This document shows positions 24,401 to 42,313 of a DNA stretch of 64,000 bases, one piece after another; position 1 is the stretch's first letter; each line of letters starts with the position of its first letter. Where the stretch lies: NCBI GenBank assembly GCA_025201805.1, contig MU619279.1, positions 26,543 to 90,542 of the forward strand, read 5' to 3'. The notes under the pieces were generated by a model that ran no database searches, had not been told where the DNA came from, and was given only the letters and a program-made list of their open reading frames with translations. Made by a program: the position numbers and the translations under genes. The DNA comes from Parasitella parasitica. Taxonomy: Eukaryota; Mucoromycota; Mucoromycetes; Mucorales; Mucoraceae.

Positions 24401-26399
24401 CGCTCGCAAATTCTGGAAGGCTTTGAATGGGCTGGTTATTGGCGATGTCAATTTTTCTGAACTCAATGTTTCTGTCTTTGGCTTGGGTGACAGCCACTAC
24501 TGGCCTCGCGAGGACGATGCCATCTTTTACAACCGCCCTGGTAAACTCTTGGATGCTAAATTCGAAAATCTGGGCGCAACAAGACTTGTCGCCCTGGGCT
24601 TAGGTGATGACCAAGATGAAGACGGGTTCGAAACTGCTTTGGACGTCTGGCAGCCTGAGCTCTGGAAGGCGCTTGGTGTCAGAGATTTTGGTGCTGATAA
24701 GGACGAGCCTGCGTACACTGACAATCAAATGAAGGCCGATTCCAACTACCTTCGTGGCAACATTGCATCTGAATTGGTGGACAACTCTACTGGCGGTGTA
24801 ACTGAGATCACACAAAAGCTGATAAAGTTCCACGGTGCCTATGTTCAAGATGATCGCGATTTGCGTGAGGAGCGTAAAGAGCAAGGTCTTGAGAAGGCCT
24901 TTAGCTTCCTTATCCGTGTTCGTACACCAGGCGGTGTGGCTACGTCTGCTCAATGGCTTGCTATGGATGCACTCGCTACAAAATATGGTAACAATACACT
25001 GAAATTAACCACGCGGCAAGCCTTTCAGTTGCACGGTGTTCTCAAAAAGAACTTGCGTACAACAATACGAGGCATTAACAAGGCTTTGCTTTCAACTCTT
25101 GCTGCTTGCGGTGACGTTAATCGTAACATTATGAGCACTGCTGTTACTGAAATCCCAGAGGTCCATGCTCAGGTTCAAGACATGGTTATTCAGCTGCGAG
25201 ATCTACTGGCTCCAAAGACAAGTGCGTACCATGAAATCTGGCTTGATAACAGCATGGTTGCTGGCCACGCTGTGCAAGATTTCGAACCTCTATATGGTCC
25301 GTCTTACTTGCCAAGAAAATTCAAGGTTGCCATTGCTGTTCCTCCTAACAATGATGTGGATGTTTATGCCCATGACCTCGGCTTGGTAGCTATCGTTGAT
25401 CCTCAAACAAAACAAGTTCTCGGCTACAATGTCCTGATTGGTGGTGGAATGGGCCAAACTCATGGCAACAAAAAGACTTATCCACGCCCTGCTTCGCCGA
25501 TTGGCTACATTCCTGCCGATGCCGTTTTGAAGGTTGCAGAGGCTGTTGTCACTACTCAGCGCGATCATGGTGACCGGCTCAATCGCAAACACGCTCGTTT
25601 CAAATACACTGTGGATGATATGGGGACAATGGCTGTCAAAAAGGAGATTGAAGCTCGCAGCGGCGTAATTTTCGAACCAGAGAGACCCTACATTTTTAAT
25701 GATAATTATGACCGTTATGGCTGGACTAAAGGCGTCGCTAATACTTGGAACTTTGGCATGTTTATTGAAAATGGCCGTGTCAAGGATACTCCTGACGTTC
25801 TCTGCAAAACTGGCTTACGAGAGTTAGCCAAATTCCATAAAGGCGAGTTTCGGTTGACAGCCAATCAGCATTTGGTGATTTCCAATGTTTCTGAAGCAGA
25901 TCTCGAAAAGACCAAGGCACATCTGGCCAAGTACAAACTGGACAATCTCTCGTTCACTGGTATTCGTAAGGCTGCTATGGCTTGTGTTGCTCTTCCTACC
26001 TGCGGTTTAGCTATGGCTGAATCCGAGCGATATCTTCCTGAACTGATAACGATTCTTGAAAAGACAATGGAGGAAGCCGGCCTCAGTGATGATTCTATTG
26101 TGGTTCGGATGACTGGTTGTCCAAATGGTTGTGCTCGTCCGTACTTGGCTGAACTTGCATTCGTTGGTAAGGCTCCAGGAACATACAATATGTATTTGGG
26201 CGGTAACAACAAAGGTGAACGCTTGAATAAAATTTATCGCGAAAATCTCCAGGAGCAGGATATACTACATGAGGTCAATCCAATGATTAAAAGATATGCT
26301 CTGGAGAGAGATGAAGGGGAACCGTTTGGCGATTGGGTCATTCGTGCTGGCTATGTCAAAAAAACTATTACGGGCTTGGATTTTCATGCCACTGACTAA
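21411..26399 (+). CDS. MET5: Sulfite reductase (NADPH) beta subunit, siroheme hemoprotein
   Basis: A 1638-residue protein in two exons (21411-24038 and 24111-26399). It carries out the six-electron reduction of sulfite to sulfide in the cytosol together with a flavoprotein alpha subunit. Domains in order are an N-terminal pyruvate-ferredoxin-oxidoreductase-like region (about 40-700), a flavodoxin domain starting VLFGSDNGNAESVAKKIASR (about residue 905), and the nitrite/sulfite reductase hemoprotein repeats (about 1080-1630). The siroheme-4Fe4S ligands form the classical C-x5-C ... C-x3-C set at residues 1501, 1507, 1546 and 1550. The catalytic half contains TRQAFQLHG and an NVLIGGGMG segment. 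This layout matches yeast Met5/Ecm17; the predicted protein is about 200 residues longer than the yeast one. Confidence 0.96.
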
Positions 26400-26670
26400 T
26401 CCATTAAACATTTTGTAGTAACAATTTCTGATGACAATAAAACTTGGTTACTAATTTTCCTTCAAATAACCCTGTTAAATGATATTTTGTATATCCGGCT
26501 CGTTATCAAGTTGATCTTGAATAGAGACCTCTGCCCCTCTTTGTCCATGCTTTTAGCACAAGTATGTATAGCTTCTGTCAAGTCGAATAAATGCTCTTGT
26601 GTTTTTAAAACATTTTATTTAACGCCCAAATGTCAAATTGAGTATTTACATATTTAGGATCTATAATCTA

Positions 26671-27267
26671 TCACTCTTCCCCTTTCTTCGTTTGCTGTTG
26701 TTGCTCCTTCATCAATTTCTCTGCCTTGAGTTTAGCCTCATCCTTCTTGATCTTTTCTTCTTGTGTGATCTCTGGTAGCCACTCCATCAAATCGCCCAAT
26801 CGCTCGACCCCCTTATCGTCCACTATGATTTTACGAATAGCCTCGCCCTTTTCCTTGACTAAATCCTCTACAGTAGTCTTACTATCTTTGAACCATCCCA
26901 AGTTATCTGCGATGAGGTGACGGTTTTTACAGCCAGGACACTGTATCAATACGACACCCTTGGTATAAGAGTGCTTGGACATTGTATGGTGAGAACGCTC
27001 ATTGCACACTTTGCATGTAAATCCAATAAGCATTTGATGCTTGCTGTCCAACTCGGGCTCCTGTTCTTTGAAAATAGATGTACTTGTGTGAAATGAAAGC
27101 TTCTGAAAGGTTACGAATAGTGGATTGCATGCTTCACTACGTTGAAGAAGAGCATATTTTGTAGGTTTTGTTTTGTTGAGAGCCTGGGAGTAGTGTCTTG
27201 ATGATACAGTAGAAGTGCGGTTGAAGACCGTCAGTGGACCACGCATGCGGTGAAGCAATCTTATCAT
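26671..27267 (-). CDS. ZIM17: DNL-type zinc-finger protein, mitochondrial Hsp70 escort (Zim17/Tim15/Hep1)
   Basis: A 198-residue intronless gene. The start at 27267 gives a basic, Ser-rich mitochondrial presequence (MIRLLHRMRGPLTVFNRT). The zinc domain is typical: FTCKVCNERSHHTMSKHSY, then KGVVLIQCPGCKNRHLIADN and LGWF, with two CxxC pairs. This protein keeps mitochondrial Hsp70 soluble and supports protein import. A Lys/Glu/Gln-rich tail ends the protein. A longer in-frame start at 27363 exists but would place a hydrophobic stretch before the presequence and is less likely. It ends only 271 bp from the convergent sulfite reductase stop. Confidence 0.93.
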   Translation of the reverse strand: MIRLLHRMRGPLTVFNRTSTVSSRHYSQALNKTKPTKYALLQRSEACNPLFVTFQKLSFHTSTSIFKEQEPELDSKHQMLIGFTCKVCNERSHHTMSKHSYTKGVVLIQCPGCKNRHLIADNLGWFKDSKTTVEDLVKEKGEAIRKIIVDDKGVERLGDLMEWLPEITQEEKIKKDEAKLKAEKLMKEQQQQTKKGEE

Positions 27268-28503
27268 TATAAAAAATTGAAAAAAATAAAATAAAGGGAA
27301 GGCAAATAATGCATTTCTCAGATTTTTTTTTCTTTCTTGGAAATCAAGTCGCTCGGCGATCAATTAAAATGAACTTTTTGGAAGCATTAAATAGACATGC
27401 GACTGGAGCTATATGAATGACAATCTCAATGTATTCTGAAGAAAACTCCATTTAATAGCAACCATTATTTTTTTTTCTATGATTTTATTGACATTCTTTT
27501 GGATTTTTTGCTTCAAATTCAACGCCACTCGAGGCTTCTTGTCTGAACGACAAGTATTGACTATTGCCTTCCGATGTAATTGTTCAAACTGCCTTAGAAA
27601 CCATCTTTTTATAGTTTGCTCTTCTTGCAAACAGTAAATCACAGCTAAATTTGATAGTTTTCAGACGTTAATATAAATATTTCTAGGCCGTTTCAGGAAG
27701 CCAGAGTAACACTGGCCAACTGCTCTCATCCTGCAGTAACTTTCTATCACTTTTTCTCCAACATTTCGAGATTACCGAAAAATTCAAATTTTTTCATGAG
27801 GTACCCCTTTAAAAAATTCATGGAAATCAATCAATCGAGTTTTTTGGGCCAAATTTGAGATTTTTTACCAAGATAAGTAGCAATCAAAATCAAGCCCACG
27901 ACTCAGTACATGTAATGCAAGAGTCTAATTTGACGCTCAATAAGCCAAATTAAGACTTGGTGGCCAAAAATGGTATTTTTGATTTTTCCAATTAGCAAAA
28001 TATTTTATTAGAAATATAGTAACTATACTACTACCATTAGATGCGTAATAAAAAAAAGTAGCTAAAACAATTAAAAAGCTACCCACTCTATCTATAGCAT
28101 TCTTTGACAAATCTTTGAAAGTGTGTGTTTTTTTTTCGTAACCTTCCAAATTTGCTCAAAAAGAAACAAAAATCACGGACGGTGTTTCAATTGTTTTCTT
28201 TGTGATCATCTCCAGTTGATTAGCCATTTACTCTGCCAGTGTTGACATCTAGTCTCGACTTGTGGATACTAGCACCATCCATTACTAAATAACTTTTTTA
28301 TGTTTTAAAAAAAAACTCAATCTCATCCATAATACTTGCTATTATTTTTATATTTCGCGGCATGGAGCAGCAATCTTCCATATCTTAAGGCCATTGTAGA
28401 TGTGTAAGTCTGTATTTTGATTTTCTCTGTTTTATTTATAATATATACGATGAGTAGCTGAATAGTTTTAAGTGCGGAAAAGGTAAAATACAAGAGTTTT
28501 TAG
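27268..28503. other. Intergenic region
   Basis: 1.2 kb, AT-rich. A minus-strand frame at 27409-27642 (rich in Lys/Arg, containing RWFLRQFEQLHRKA) is mildly protein-like but has no start context, splice partner or family likeness that I can name. Nothing else seen. Confidence 0.4.
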
Positions 28504-31237
<2,734 letters not shown>

Positions 31238-34200
31238 CCTATCTATCTTCAAAATATTCTTGTTTTCTTCAGGAAAAGGCAAGAGGTCAAAGAATCAACC
31301 CACAGAGATTGAGAAAAGAAAAAGAGTAGAAGGAAAGGCTGTTTATACCTGTCTTTTGGCCTTCTTAAATGCAATCCAATGCCATGTTGAAGAAGCTTGG
31401 TGACGTTCATCGGAGTTGCCTAAAGCAGGTTCACGATGACTCACAAACTTGTTGATTATCGCCTGTGTCTTCAATACTGTATCATGTAGCAGGTTTGGTG
31501 CCTCCATTCGGCCAAGACCCCTTTTTAATCTGTTGTCCAAAAAATTACATTTAAATGTTGGTTTCTTATTCAAATTTGAATAACACTCCATCAAAGGCAT
31601 TTGGGAATCAACCAGCCCTGCTCAACTATTCTTTACAGAATATTAAAATCAGATTTGAGCTGCAGGTTACATGTTTTATATTATTCTGTTTTTGTATGCA
31701 TTCAGAATTATCGAATTATGGGGCAAAATGGTTGGATAAACCGCTTCAACTTGGCCATGCGTAACTATCATATACCATCACATTTGTAGAGTAAAACTTG
31801 AAAGTGAGGAGCGCAATATAATTTATATTGTATGTATATAACTTATTACTAGTATCTAAAGTCTAATTCAGTATTATCAAGACTGAATAATAAATAGTCC
31901 AGTTATGCCAAGTGTATATTTCGATTGCAACGAGCCCTTTTGTATCATAGCATGAAGTCAAGTGAGTTTATTAGGTATATCAATACGGATATAAATCTTG
32001 ATTAGAATATTAAATTAGCAATCTATAGCCGTTGTCAATGAAGTGGTGAAAAGTTTGAAACAAAACTACGAGGATTTCAACGTTTCTCGTAGTATTATTT
32101 ATAAGTTCACGAAAACGCAGTGAAATATGTCTATTAAGCAAGCACAGCTTCATTCTGTAAATTAAATTGATTACAGACTAGTAAAGACTTGATCCTCATC
32201 GAGCATCTTTTGGATGTCAAGCCGGAGGAGTGCCTTTCTTTGGACCCATATCCAGTCTCAATCTTATTTCCATTCCATTCAGTTTGGTGTACAACTCCAC
32301 TATTCGTATCATGTAAGCATCTGTTTCTGGACCTTTCTCTTTATTACCAATATTACCCTTTTCTGTTTTTTTTAGTAATTTAATGTCGTTTTATTGTTAA
32401 TTGTGTAAAACGCCCAGGTAGCACTTTTTCCCGAATCGTATTGTAATCACAATGTTATGAAACTTTTTGGGAGCAGAATCACCTCCACCTTCGCGTGGTT
32501 ACTTCCGTCAGTAGAAACTTTATTGTTTTGAAGCTAAGAGAGGCGCAATGTCTTCATATCCCAGAATGGTGTATATTTATTGTAAATTTGGTTTACGTTC
32601 CAAAGTTTAGAATTGTTGCTTTAATTTTTTTTTTTTTTTTTTTTTAAACATTATAAGAAAACAATGTTTAGTGATTTAGAGGACAAAAACAAGTAATTCA
32701 AGGTGATGCATTAAACTACAAGGTACCTTTCAATTACATATTTGCATAGTTTGGAGCAAGTTTTTCTACTTTTTAAGGTGCCATCAGATGAAGGAAGCGA
32801 CTCAGATGAAGGTAGCGACTTTTCTGATTTTTTTCAGAAAAATATTTTTCAAATTAGAGCGTTAGATCATCAGGCTAGGTACAGACGTAAAGGTACTACC
32901 ATTAAAGATCTAAGAAGCACACCATTCAAATAAGCTAAATTGCAATAGTTTTTCGCATGAATTGGGTAAGCTATGGCTTCTCAAAGCTAATGCTTTCTTT
33001 AAAAAAAAAAATACCGTTTTTCTTTGATAGCGGCGATTAAACACGTCCAAAATCAGGAAGGAAAAATTCTTTCAAAAACTCCATTTGTACAATTGAAAAA
33101 CAAAATTACTTCTTTAAGGCAAAATATCATCCTCTGACACTATGCATACCACGGCTGTCAGTCTATGAAAATAGCTGTATATTTGGGCACACTACACGAT
33201 GTTGTTATTTTCATAATCCCCGTATGCATATGGAAAGAATTCTGCACAAAACCCTCAAAAACAGATTAAGAGGGAAAAGTCAACGTTTTGCTTAATCAGA
33301 GCGCATTTCCAGTCTTTCAGATCAAGGAGTGGTCTTTTACGATCATTTTCCTCTAATATATGATATAGTAAAAAGTTGCATTTTTGAGGTCAAAATCGAG
33401 GATAATGTATAATCAATGATTTTGGATGCGTGGATACAAGCAAAAAATCGAAAAAATCTGTCATTTTGCATCGAAAAAAAAATCATGCTCAAATTGCACC
33501 AAAATCATATATAATATAGTTTTTTCCCAATGGATACTATTTCTGGTGTTTTCAGACCACTTTTAATTATCAAAATCAATCAGAAAATGGCATATAAAGC
33601 TAAAGTTCTTGCTTTAAGGCTGTAAAAAATACCTATCTGGAGATGATATCATGTCAATATCAATTCTAATACATAACAGTGCTCTATAAAATAAGTATGT
33701 TTAATACCACAAGTATACCTTTATTCATAGTAATATTATCAAGCAGGTGGGGCTCATCGAGCTGGAAGCAGAAGAGGATAATTAAAGAATAGAATTTTTT
33801 GTTAAAAAAAACCCTTGTTATTTGTGAATAATTCATGAGTTGCTAATTGCTAGTGACAGAGAAGCCCTTTTACCATTGTTGCTTATAATAATGCTTAATG
33901 TCAGTTCTCGAATTCCCTTTTTTGTGATTTTATTGCTAAACATGTAAAAATAGAGGTTATAATTGAGGTTGAGGGTAATTTTACAAACAATAGTTAAACT
34001 TCATAATAAGTTTCTGGTAGATTCCAGGTTCTAGGCATTATACTGTAGAGTATCAAATTCTAAATAGGGGATACTTCGCTATACCAAACATATTTTTGTC
34101 CGTTATAAAGAGTCCTGACTGTATATTCTTTCCTTGATGTTGATTATGCTGACTTAACTCAACAGATGTAACATAAGATGACAATTCGAAATTAAAAAAA

Positions 34201-34904
34201 TAGAGATTGTCATTTGCTTGAATGTGCTATGATTTTTGAAAAAATACTTAGATATCTAAAGTCTAACGAATGAATATCTGAAATAATTTATCAACATTAA
34301 ACACTATGAAATTCAAACAATTTTGTATTGTGGCCCGTTGATGATTGTTCAGATTCAGGTATCTGAAGTACATGTCGATAGTGTCGATAAAAGAGTTTCA
34401 CTGTATTGACAAATAAGATAGTAATGAAACCAAGTAGTGATTTCTTTAAAAATACTGTTTGATCAAAAATAAAATAATTAGGGCATCGCAATTTCGCATA
34501 TCATTATAAAAAATAGAAATCTAAAAATGTGATTGTATTTAATACTTCTTGTCCCTACTTGAAATTCTTTAGGAGACATTTCTTCTCCCTCAGAAACTTC
34601 TCAGCTCTTACCCGAAATAAAAGGGTTGTTATCAGAAACCGTAACATATACTATCACAAACACCATGACATTTATCATTTACTTGAACTTTTTTTTTTTT
34701 TTTTTTTTTCAGAAACCGTATTAAATTATACCATAGCATGTCTTTGAACTCCTACAGATGCCCAATAAGACGTGTTCATCTTTGATAATTCTTAATAAGG
34801 AAGTGGCCATCTAAAGATTTTCCTTTATATATTTCAAGTTTTCTGTCAATCTTAGATGTTCTCTTTCTCATTAGGTTTATTAAATAAATTTTAAATTACT
34901 CATA
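31238..34904. other. Gene-poor region (3.7 kb)
   Basis: The longest stretch without a supported gene. It includes the ARG5,6 promoter (pyrimidine-rich near 31270-31330), poly(T) runs at 32627-32645 and 34690-34709, and several short frames. Two fragments are weakly protein-like: 31343-31600 on the minus strand, and 32760-33130 on the plus strand, which begins with a tandem SDEGSDSDEGSDFSD motif and continues with stops. They may be traces of decayed genes, but I cannot assign them. Confidence 0.45.
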
Positions 34905-36575
34905 ATGGTTGATAGGTAAGTCTAATGATATAAAGCGTTTTTGTTGTACTCGATGACCAACACGAAATGCTTCTAGAAAGATTCTCTTGCTCGGATCAGG
35001 CTTCGTGGCCGCCCCTTGTGTTGAATATCTCGTCCGTAAACCCGAGAATAAGGTCACCATCGGTAAGCACGAATTCGTCTTTCAATTCGCGTAAAAGTGA
35101 TTAATTACGAAAACCATATATTAGCTAGTAGAAGACTCGAAAATGCCCAAGCTTTGGCCAAGCAATTTCCTGGTACTGTCGCCGTTTCTTGCGATATCAA
35201 CGATCAAAAGGCCATTGAGGATTTGGTTGCAGAGCACGATGTTTCCATCAGGTAGGTTTTATTTGGTTGTTAGTTTATCCGTGGCGTGCCTAACCACTGT
35301 ATCGTCAGCTTGATTCCTTATATCTACCATGCTTTGGTTATCAAGGCTGCTGTCAAACACAAAAAGAATGTTGTCACCACTTCTTACGTCTCTCCTGCTA
35401 TGATGGAACACGATCAAGCGTGAGTTTTGATAATCTTGTTTTCTTTAGCCAAATGAAGTTAGGTGCTCATTTATTTTGATTTTTTTTTTAGTGCCAAAGA
35501 TGCAGGTATCACAGTTATGAACGAAATTGGTCTTGACCCTGGAATTGATCATCTCTATGCGGTCAAGACTATTGAGGAAGTCCATGAGCAAGGTGGCAAG
35601 GTAAGCAATTGCCATACGTAAATAAGAAAAATGGTGAGTAACCTCAAGTTCAATTTAATGTTGTAGCTTAAAGAGTTCATCTCCTTCTGTGGTGGCCTTC
35701 CCGCTCCTGAGGACTCCAACAACCCCTTTGGTTACAAATTCTCTTGGTCCGCTCGTGGTGTCTTGTTGGCCTTGAAGAATACTGCCAAGTATCTCGAAAA
35801 GGGTAAGGTTGTTGAAGTTTCTGGTACTGCCCTCATGGACTCTGCAAAAAAGCTGAACACGGGCTATCCTGGTTTCGCTTTTGTTGGTTACGGTAACCGT
35901 GATTCTACTCCTTATGATAAACGCTATAACATTCCTGAGGCCGAGACTATCATCCGTGGCACTATGCGTTATGATGGTTTCTGTCAATTCGTCAAAGCCC
36001 TTGTTATTCTTGGATTCTTGAACGAAGAAGAGGAGGCTCATTTGGCTGCTGATGCTCAAGACATTACCTGGAGCCAAGTTATTGCCAAGACTGTTGGAAT
36101 CGACAGCAACTCTGAACAAGACTTGAAGGCTGAAATTATCAAGAAGTGTGATCTCGAAAACAATGACCGAAAGGATCAAATTTTGGATGGTATGCGTTGG
36201 TTAGGCTTCTTTAGCAACTCCAAAGCGCACCGTCGTGGTTCCCTGCTCGATACTTTATGTGCCACCCTTGAAGAAAAGATGCAATATAATGACAATGAGC
36301 GCGATTTGGTCTTTTTGCAACATCGTTTCGAAATCGAACTCAAGGATGGTTCACACCAAACTCGTACCTCCACTTTGGTTGAATACGGTAAAGTCGGTGG
36401 CTACTCTGCAATGGCAAAGACTGTTGGTGTTCCTTGCGGCATTGCCACTCAACTTATTCTGGATGGCAAGTTGACTGCCACCGGTGTTTTAGCTCCTATG
36501 TCTAGTGAGATCAATAACCCTATCATTGAATTACTAGAACAAGAGGGTATTGGAATGATTGAAGAAATCCTTTAA
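34905..36575 (+). CDS. LYS9: Saccharopine dehydrogenase (NADP+, L-glutamate-forming)
   Basis: A 450-residue cytosolic enzyme of fungal alpha-aminoadipate lysine synthesis that makes saccharopine from aminoadipate semialdehyde and glutamate. Seven exons: 34905-34915, 34977-35062, 35125-35251, 35309-35419, 35492-35600, 35667-36575 account for the coding sequence (six junction-tested blocks, the last being long). The Rossmann motif KILLLGSGFVAAPC begins right after an 11-nt first exon (MVDR). Other family marks are ASRRLENAQALA, SLIPYIYHALVIKAAVKHKK, NEIGLDPGIDHLYA, SFCGGLPAPEDSNNPFGYKF and the C-terminal KTVGVPCGIATQLILDG. Length equals the yeast enzyme closely. Confidence 0.96.
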
Positions 36576-37034
36576 AACTAATTGTATAAAATTGATATAT
36601 ATTTGCATATATTATTTGAATGAATCAAAAAAGAAAAACTATCTGTGTTTGCCTGGAATATGCTTTTATGCATACCAAAAGGGTATTTCGTGGCCTTTTT
36701 TTTGTGCGGGTTCTATTTCACTAGGTGCTGATTGTTTCACAAAATATTTAAGGAATTATTGTCTGCCATTATTGTAAGGTTTCCCACTGTTGCTTGCTTT
36801 TATAGAGTCAAATCAAACAACCCTCTTCAGATAAAATCTATGACTTCATGATAGCAAAGTTCAACAGACATCATTATATTTGGACAACGGTGTTGCCATA
36901 CAATTAGCTTTACGAATTTTTATTAAATTTAGCGAGAATCAGACTAAAAAAACTATGCTGATAAAATCTCTACTTGAGGAAGGGATTTTTTTTTTTTTTT
37001 TTTACATGAATCTATTTTTTTATACAGTGTTATT
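36576..37034. other. Convergent 3' spacer
   Basis: AT-rich, with a poly(T) run at about 36987-37002. No gene seen. Confidence 0.5.
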
Positions 37035-39431
<2,397 letters not shown>

Positions 39432-40399
39432 ATGTTAGTGGGAGATTGCATATCATCACCTTTTCTTAATGCAGAGCTTGTAAACTCTCCTAGCCAATAC
39501 TCGAAATTGGATAGCTATGATCAGAAACAAGAGTTGGAAAACAACTTCTGCAGAGATTTTGCATGCTGTGGGTTGCAATTGAACAATTTGCATCAGCTGT
39601 TAGAGCATTACGAAGAGTATCATCTTGCTCGCAACAGTAACAGCAGTTGCAGTGAAGATGAAGAGAGAGACCAGCTGCAGCTGAGATCAATGATCCCTCT
39701 TGACTTATTTCAGGCTGGATCATTCATGCAAAATAGCTGCACACCTCCTCCAAAGAAGCATTTAACGATTGCCGATCTAAACATGCTGGAAAACGCACAG
39801 AAATACGCACCAGAAGCCAAGATGCAAACTGTAGGTACTATAGTGGATGGACTACATACGCCTAGCTTAAGTCCGAGTGAAAGCGCAGTAGCTTATGGAA
39901 GCCAATTCTTGGATCAAGAAGCTACTACGCAAAAGTCCAAGAGCAGCAATAATGGTTAGCACTAAATGATACTGACAGCTGCGGCAATGTGTCTAACATG
40001 GTAGTAGATACAGTTGAAAAACCATATCGATGCCTGGTTGAAGACTGTGATAAAGCATACAAGAATGCCAATGGTCTCAAATACCATAGGTTACATGGGC
40101 ATTGTCCTCCTTCTGAAAGCAGCGATGCTTTAGACGCTAATAAACCTTATATTTGTTCGCTGGGAAACTGTAGGAAACGATACAAGAATCTAAATGGACT
40201 CAAGTATCATATGCAGCACACTCATATGATCAAAATCCTCAATCTCACTTCAGACATGTTTGAGAAGAATGAACTTGTAACTACCAATACTACTACTCTT
40301 TCACAACAAGCAGACGGACCAACAACCCATCATGGCCTTAAAAGAAAATTATCATTCTCATCATTATCATCCGCATCTTCATATCAAAGTTGCTTATAA
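39432..40399 (+). CDS. Sfp1-like C2H2 zinc-finger transcription regulator
   Basis: A 305-residue protein in two exons (39432-39954 and 40005-40399) with a 50-nt intron whose branch-like ctaac lies just before the acceptor. The N-terminal atypical finger reads NFCRDFACCGLQLNNLHQLL and ends EHYEEYH. Two C-terminal fingers are YRCLVEDCDKAYKNANGLKY and YICSLGNCRKRYKNLNGLKY with their His pairs. The CxxxxC-KAYKN-NGLKYH pattern is that of fungal Sfp1 and related regulators of ribosomal and growth genes. A Ser-rich tail follows. The role in ribosome production is inferred from the family. An alternative without splicing would stop at the intron start. Confidence 0.85.
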
Positions 40400-40555
40400 T
40401 AACTGTATTATTCTGTATATAATATAAATAGATATATATGTAAAGACGTGTTTAAAATATATAGCATTTCAAATTGGAGAACGTTCTTTGGTTTTGCTAT
40501 ATCTAAGAATACGGTGTGGTAAATGTCCACATGATGAACAAAGGATTTATTGGAT

Positions 40556-42313
40556 TCAAAAAGTGTTTATCATGTAATGGAATGTAATGGCGCTTATGGC
40601 GATAAATGATATAACGGCTAAATGTAAATCAATATCCATGGCTTTCAATTTGGACATTTTCCTTGAAGTCTCATAGCGATGAGCAGAAATCCCATTTTCA
40701 GCTACAAACATATGCTCCTCTGCAAGATCAATGAATTAGCGTATGCACAAACTATGATACGTTGAAACTTACCAATCAAATCTGCAGCGTAAGATTTTCT
40801 ACGGTGTCCAAATTGAGCCAAAATTTTCATGCGTGTTAAATTCCTAGCTACATGGCCATCTGCGTCAAACAAAAGCTCGTCAAGTTGAGTTTTGAGCAAA
40901 TCAAAAGTGCAGCCGTCCCGTTCGTGCACACGGGCCACACCTGCTACTGACAGAGCACGGCCAACAAGCTTTTGATCGCCAACGTAAGGATGGACCAAAA
41001 GAGGCACTCCGTGAAAGGTTGCTTCATTTGCACTGGTTGCTCCTCCATGGCTTACAAACAATGCTGTAGACGGATGTCCTAGAACAGAGAATTGGCTAGC
41101 CCATGAGGGCATGAATACATCCTGGGGAAGGCTATTCTCAAATAGGGGCGCTGGAAATTCAAAGGAAGAGGCTGTTGTTTTGAGGTTCCACACTGTATTA
41201 GGATTCTTGGACTCAAACCTAGACACTTGCTCCTTGAGTCCAACCCAAATGACACCGTCCAGCTGCTTACGTTCAATCTGGTCAAGTAGGGAGCTCAACA
41301 AAAGCTCGATTTCATACTTGAATGGTAACACAATTTGGCCAAAAGCCACGTAGGCAACTTTCGAGTGTGCATCCAAGAATTCTCTCTCTTCAGGGCTCAG
41401 TTGCTTCTGTTTAGAGCTTACAATGGGGCCCACCATGTGAGTCAAAGGGCCCAAGTTCTGTGAAGGGGTAAATCCGAAATAAGAGTTGATCAGCTTGAGC
41501 GCATTGTCCCATTGCTTGAATCGATTCAAGCCCAAAGCAGGAATGCCAAATTGTTGACGAAGCTGGTCAAGTTCTCTCAGCTCTGGGTAAAGATGGTAAA
41601 GCGTCTTTACAAAATCAACGTATTTATGGTGGAATCTCTGCCACAAGGTCATGTTTTCAGATGTGGCATGCTCTGTTGTTCCCAAACCATTCATGTATGG
41701 CACACTGATGTCTTGGTGAAGAATGCCCGTGCATGTGATGGCAAAAGGCTTGTTGAATTGGACAGCAGTATCAATGCAAGGGTCATCGAATGCATCACAT
41801 ATAAAGAAATCAGGCTCGATGCTGAGATTTTGGCGATAAAATCTCATTTCATCAGTGTAAGCACTGTTCAAAAGCCTGCGAATAGTTTTAGCGATGGTAT
41901 AGAATGGCATGTCAAGTAGATCGTCTACAATGGTTGCAGGGTAAATAGTGCGGCCAGCAGAAACTGCTTTGATATTAAGATATGAGTCTGCAAGATGAAG
42001 CTGGTCATCTCTTGTTACGTAAGTCAAGTTGTGGCCACGATCAGCGAGGACACTGCCTATCTCCAGTACCCATCTAGCATGCTACCAGCGGTTTTAATGA
42101 CTACAACAACATATGCATACGTTTCCAACTTACTGATGAACCACCTATGGACGTTGCTATAACAATATTCTTGGGCTGACGATCAAAAGTTACGTCTTGC
42201 TCGTTCAGGTAGTAGTAGGTTGCATCATTCACAACTGGAACGGTGATTTCAGCATTTGAGCAGGCTGCAAAGCTCAATGCCAATGCAAGTGTAACTGCAG
42301 TTGAAGGCAACAT
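40556..42313 (-). CDS. UDP-glycosyltransferase (GT1), membrane-anchored
   Basis: A 550-residue protein in three exons (42134-42313, 40773-42081, 40556-40719). The N-terminus is a cleavable signal (MLPSTAVTLALALSFAACSN). The donor-binding half holds HSKVAYVAFGQIVLP and the UDPGT signature FVSHGGATSANEATFHGVPL followed by VHPYVGDQ. The last exon encodes a C-terminal hydrophobic anchor (LAVISFIAISAITFHYMINT) with a short tail, like animal UGTs of the endoplasmic reticulum lumen. It probably moves a sugar from UDP-sugar to a lipid or small hydrophobic acceptor; the acceptor is unknown. Confidence 0.9.

Noticed and set aside
31343-31600. Open frame just upstream of ARG5,6, considered as a regulatory upstream peptide
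   Set aside because: The known arginine attenuator peptide belongs to the carbamoyl-phosphate synthase small subunit gene, not ARG5,6, and this frame shows no similarity to it that I can see; it is also longer than such peptides.
31853-34264. Shared tatctaaagtctaa string at both ends, considered as a direct repeat flanking a mobile element
   Set aside because: The similarity stops after 14 bases, and a few such matches are expected by chance in AT-rich sequence of this length.
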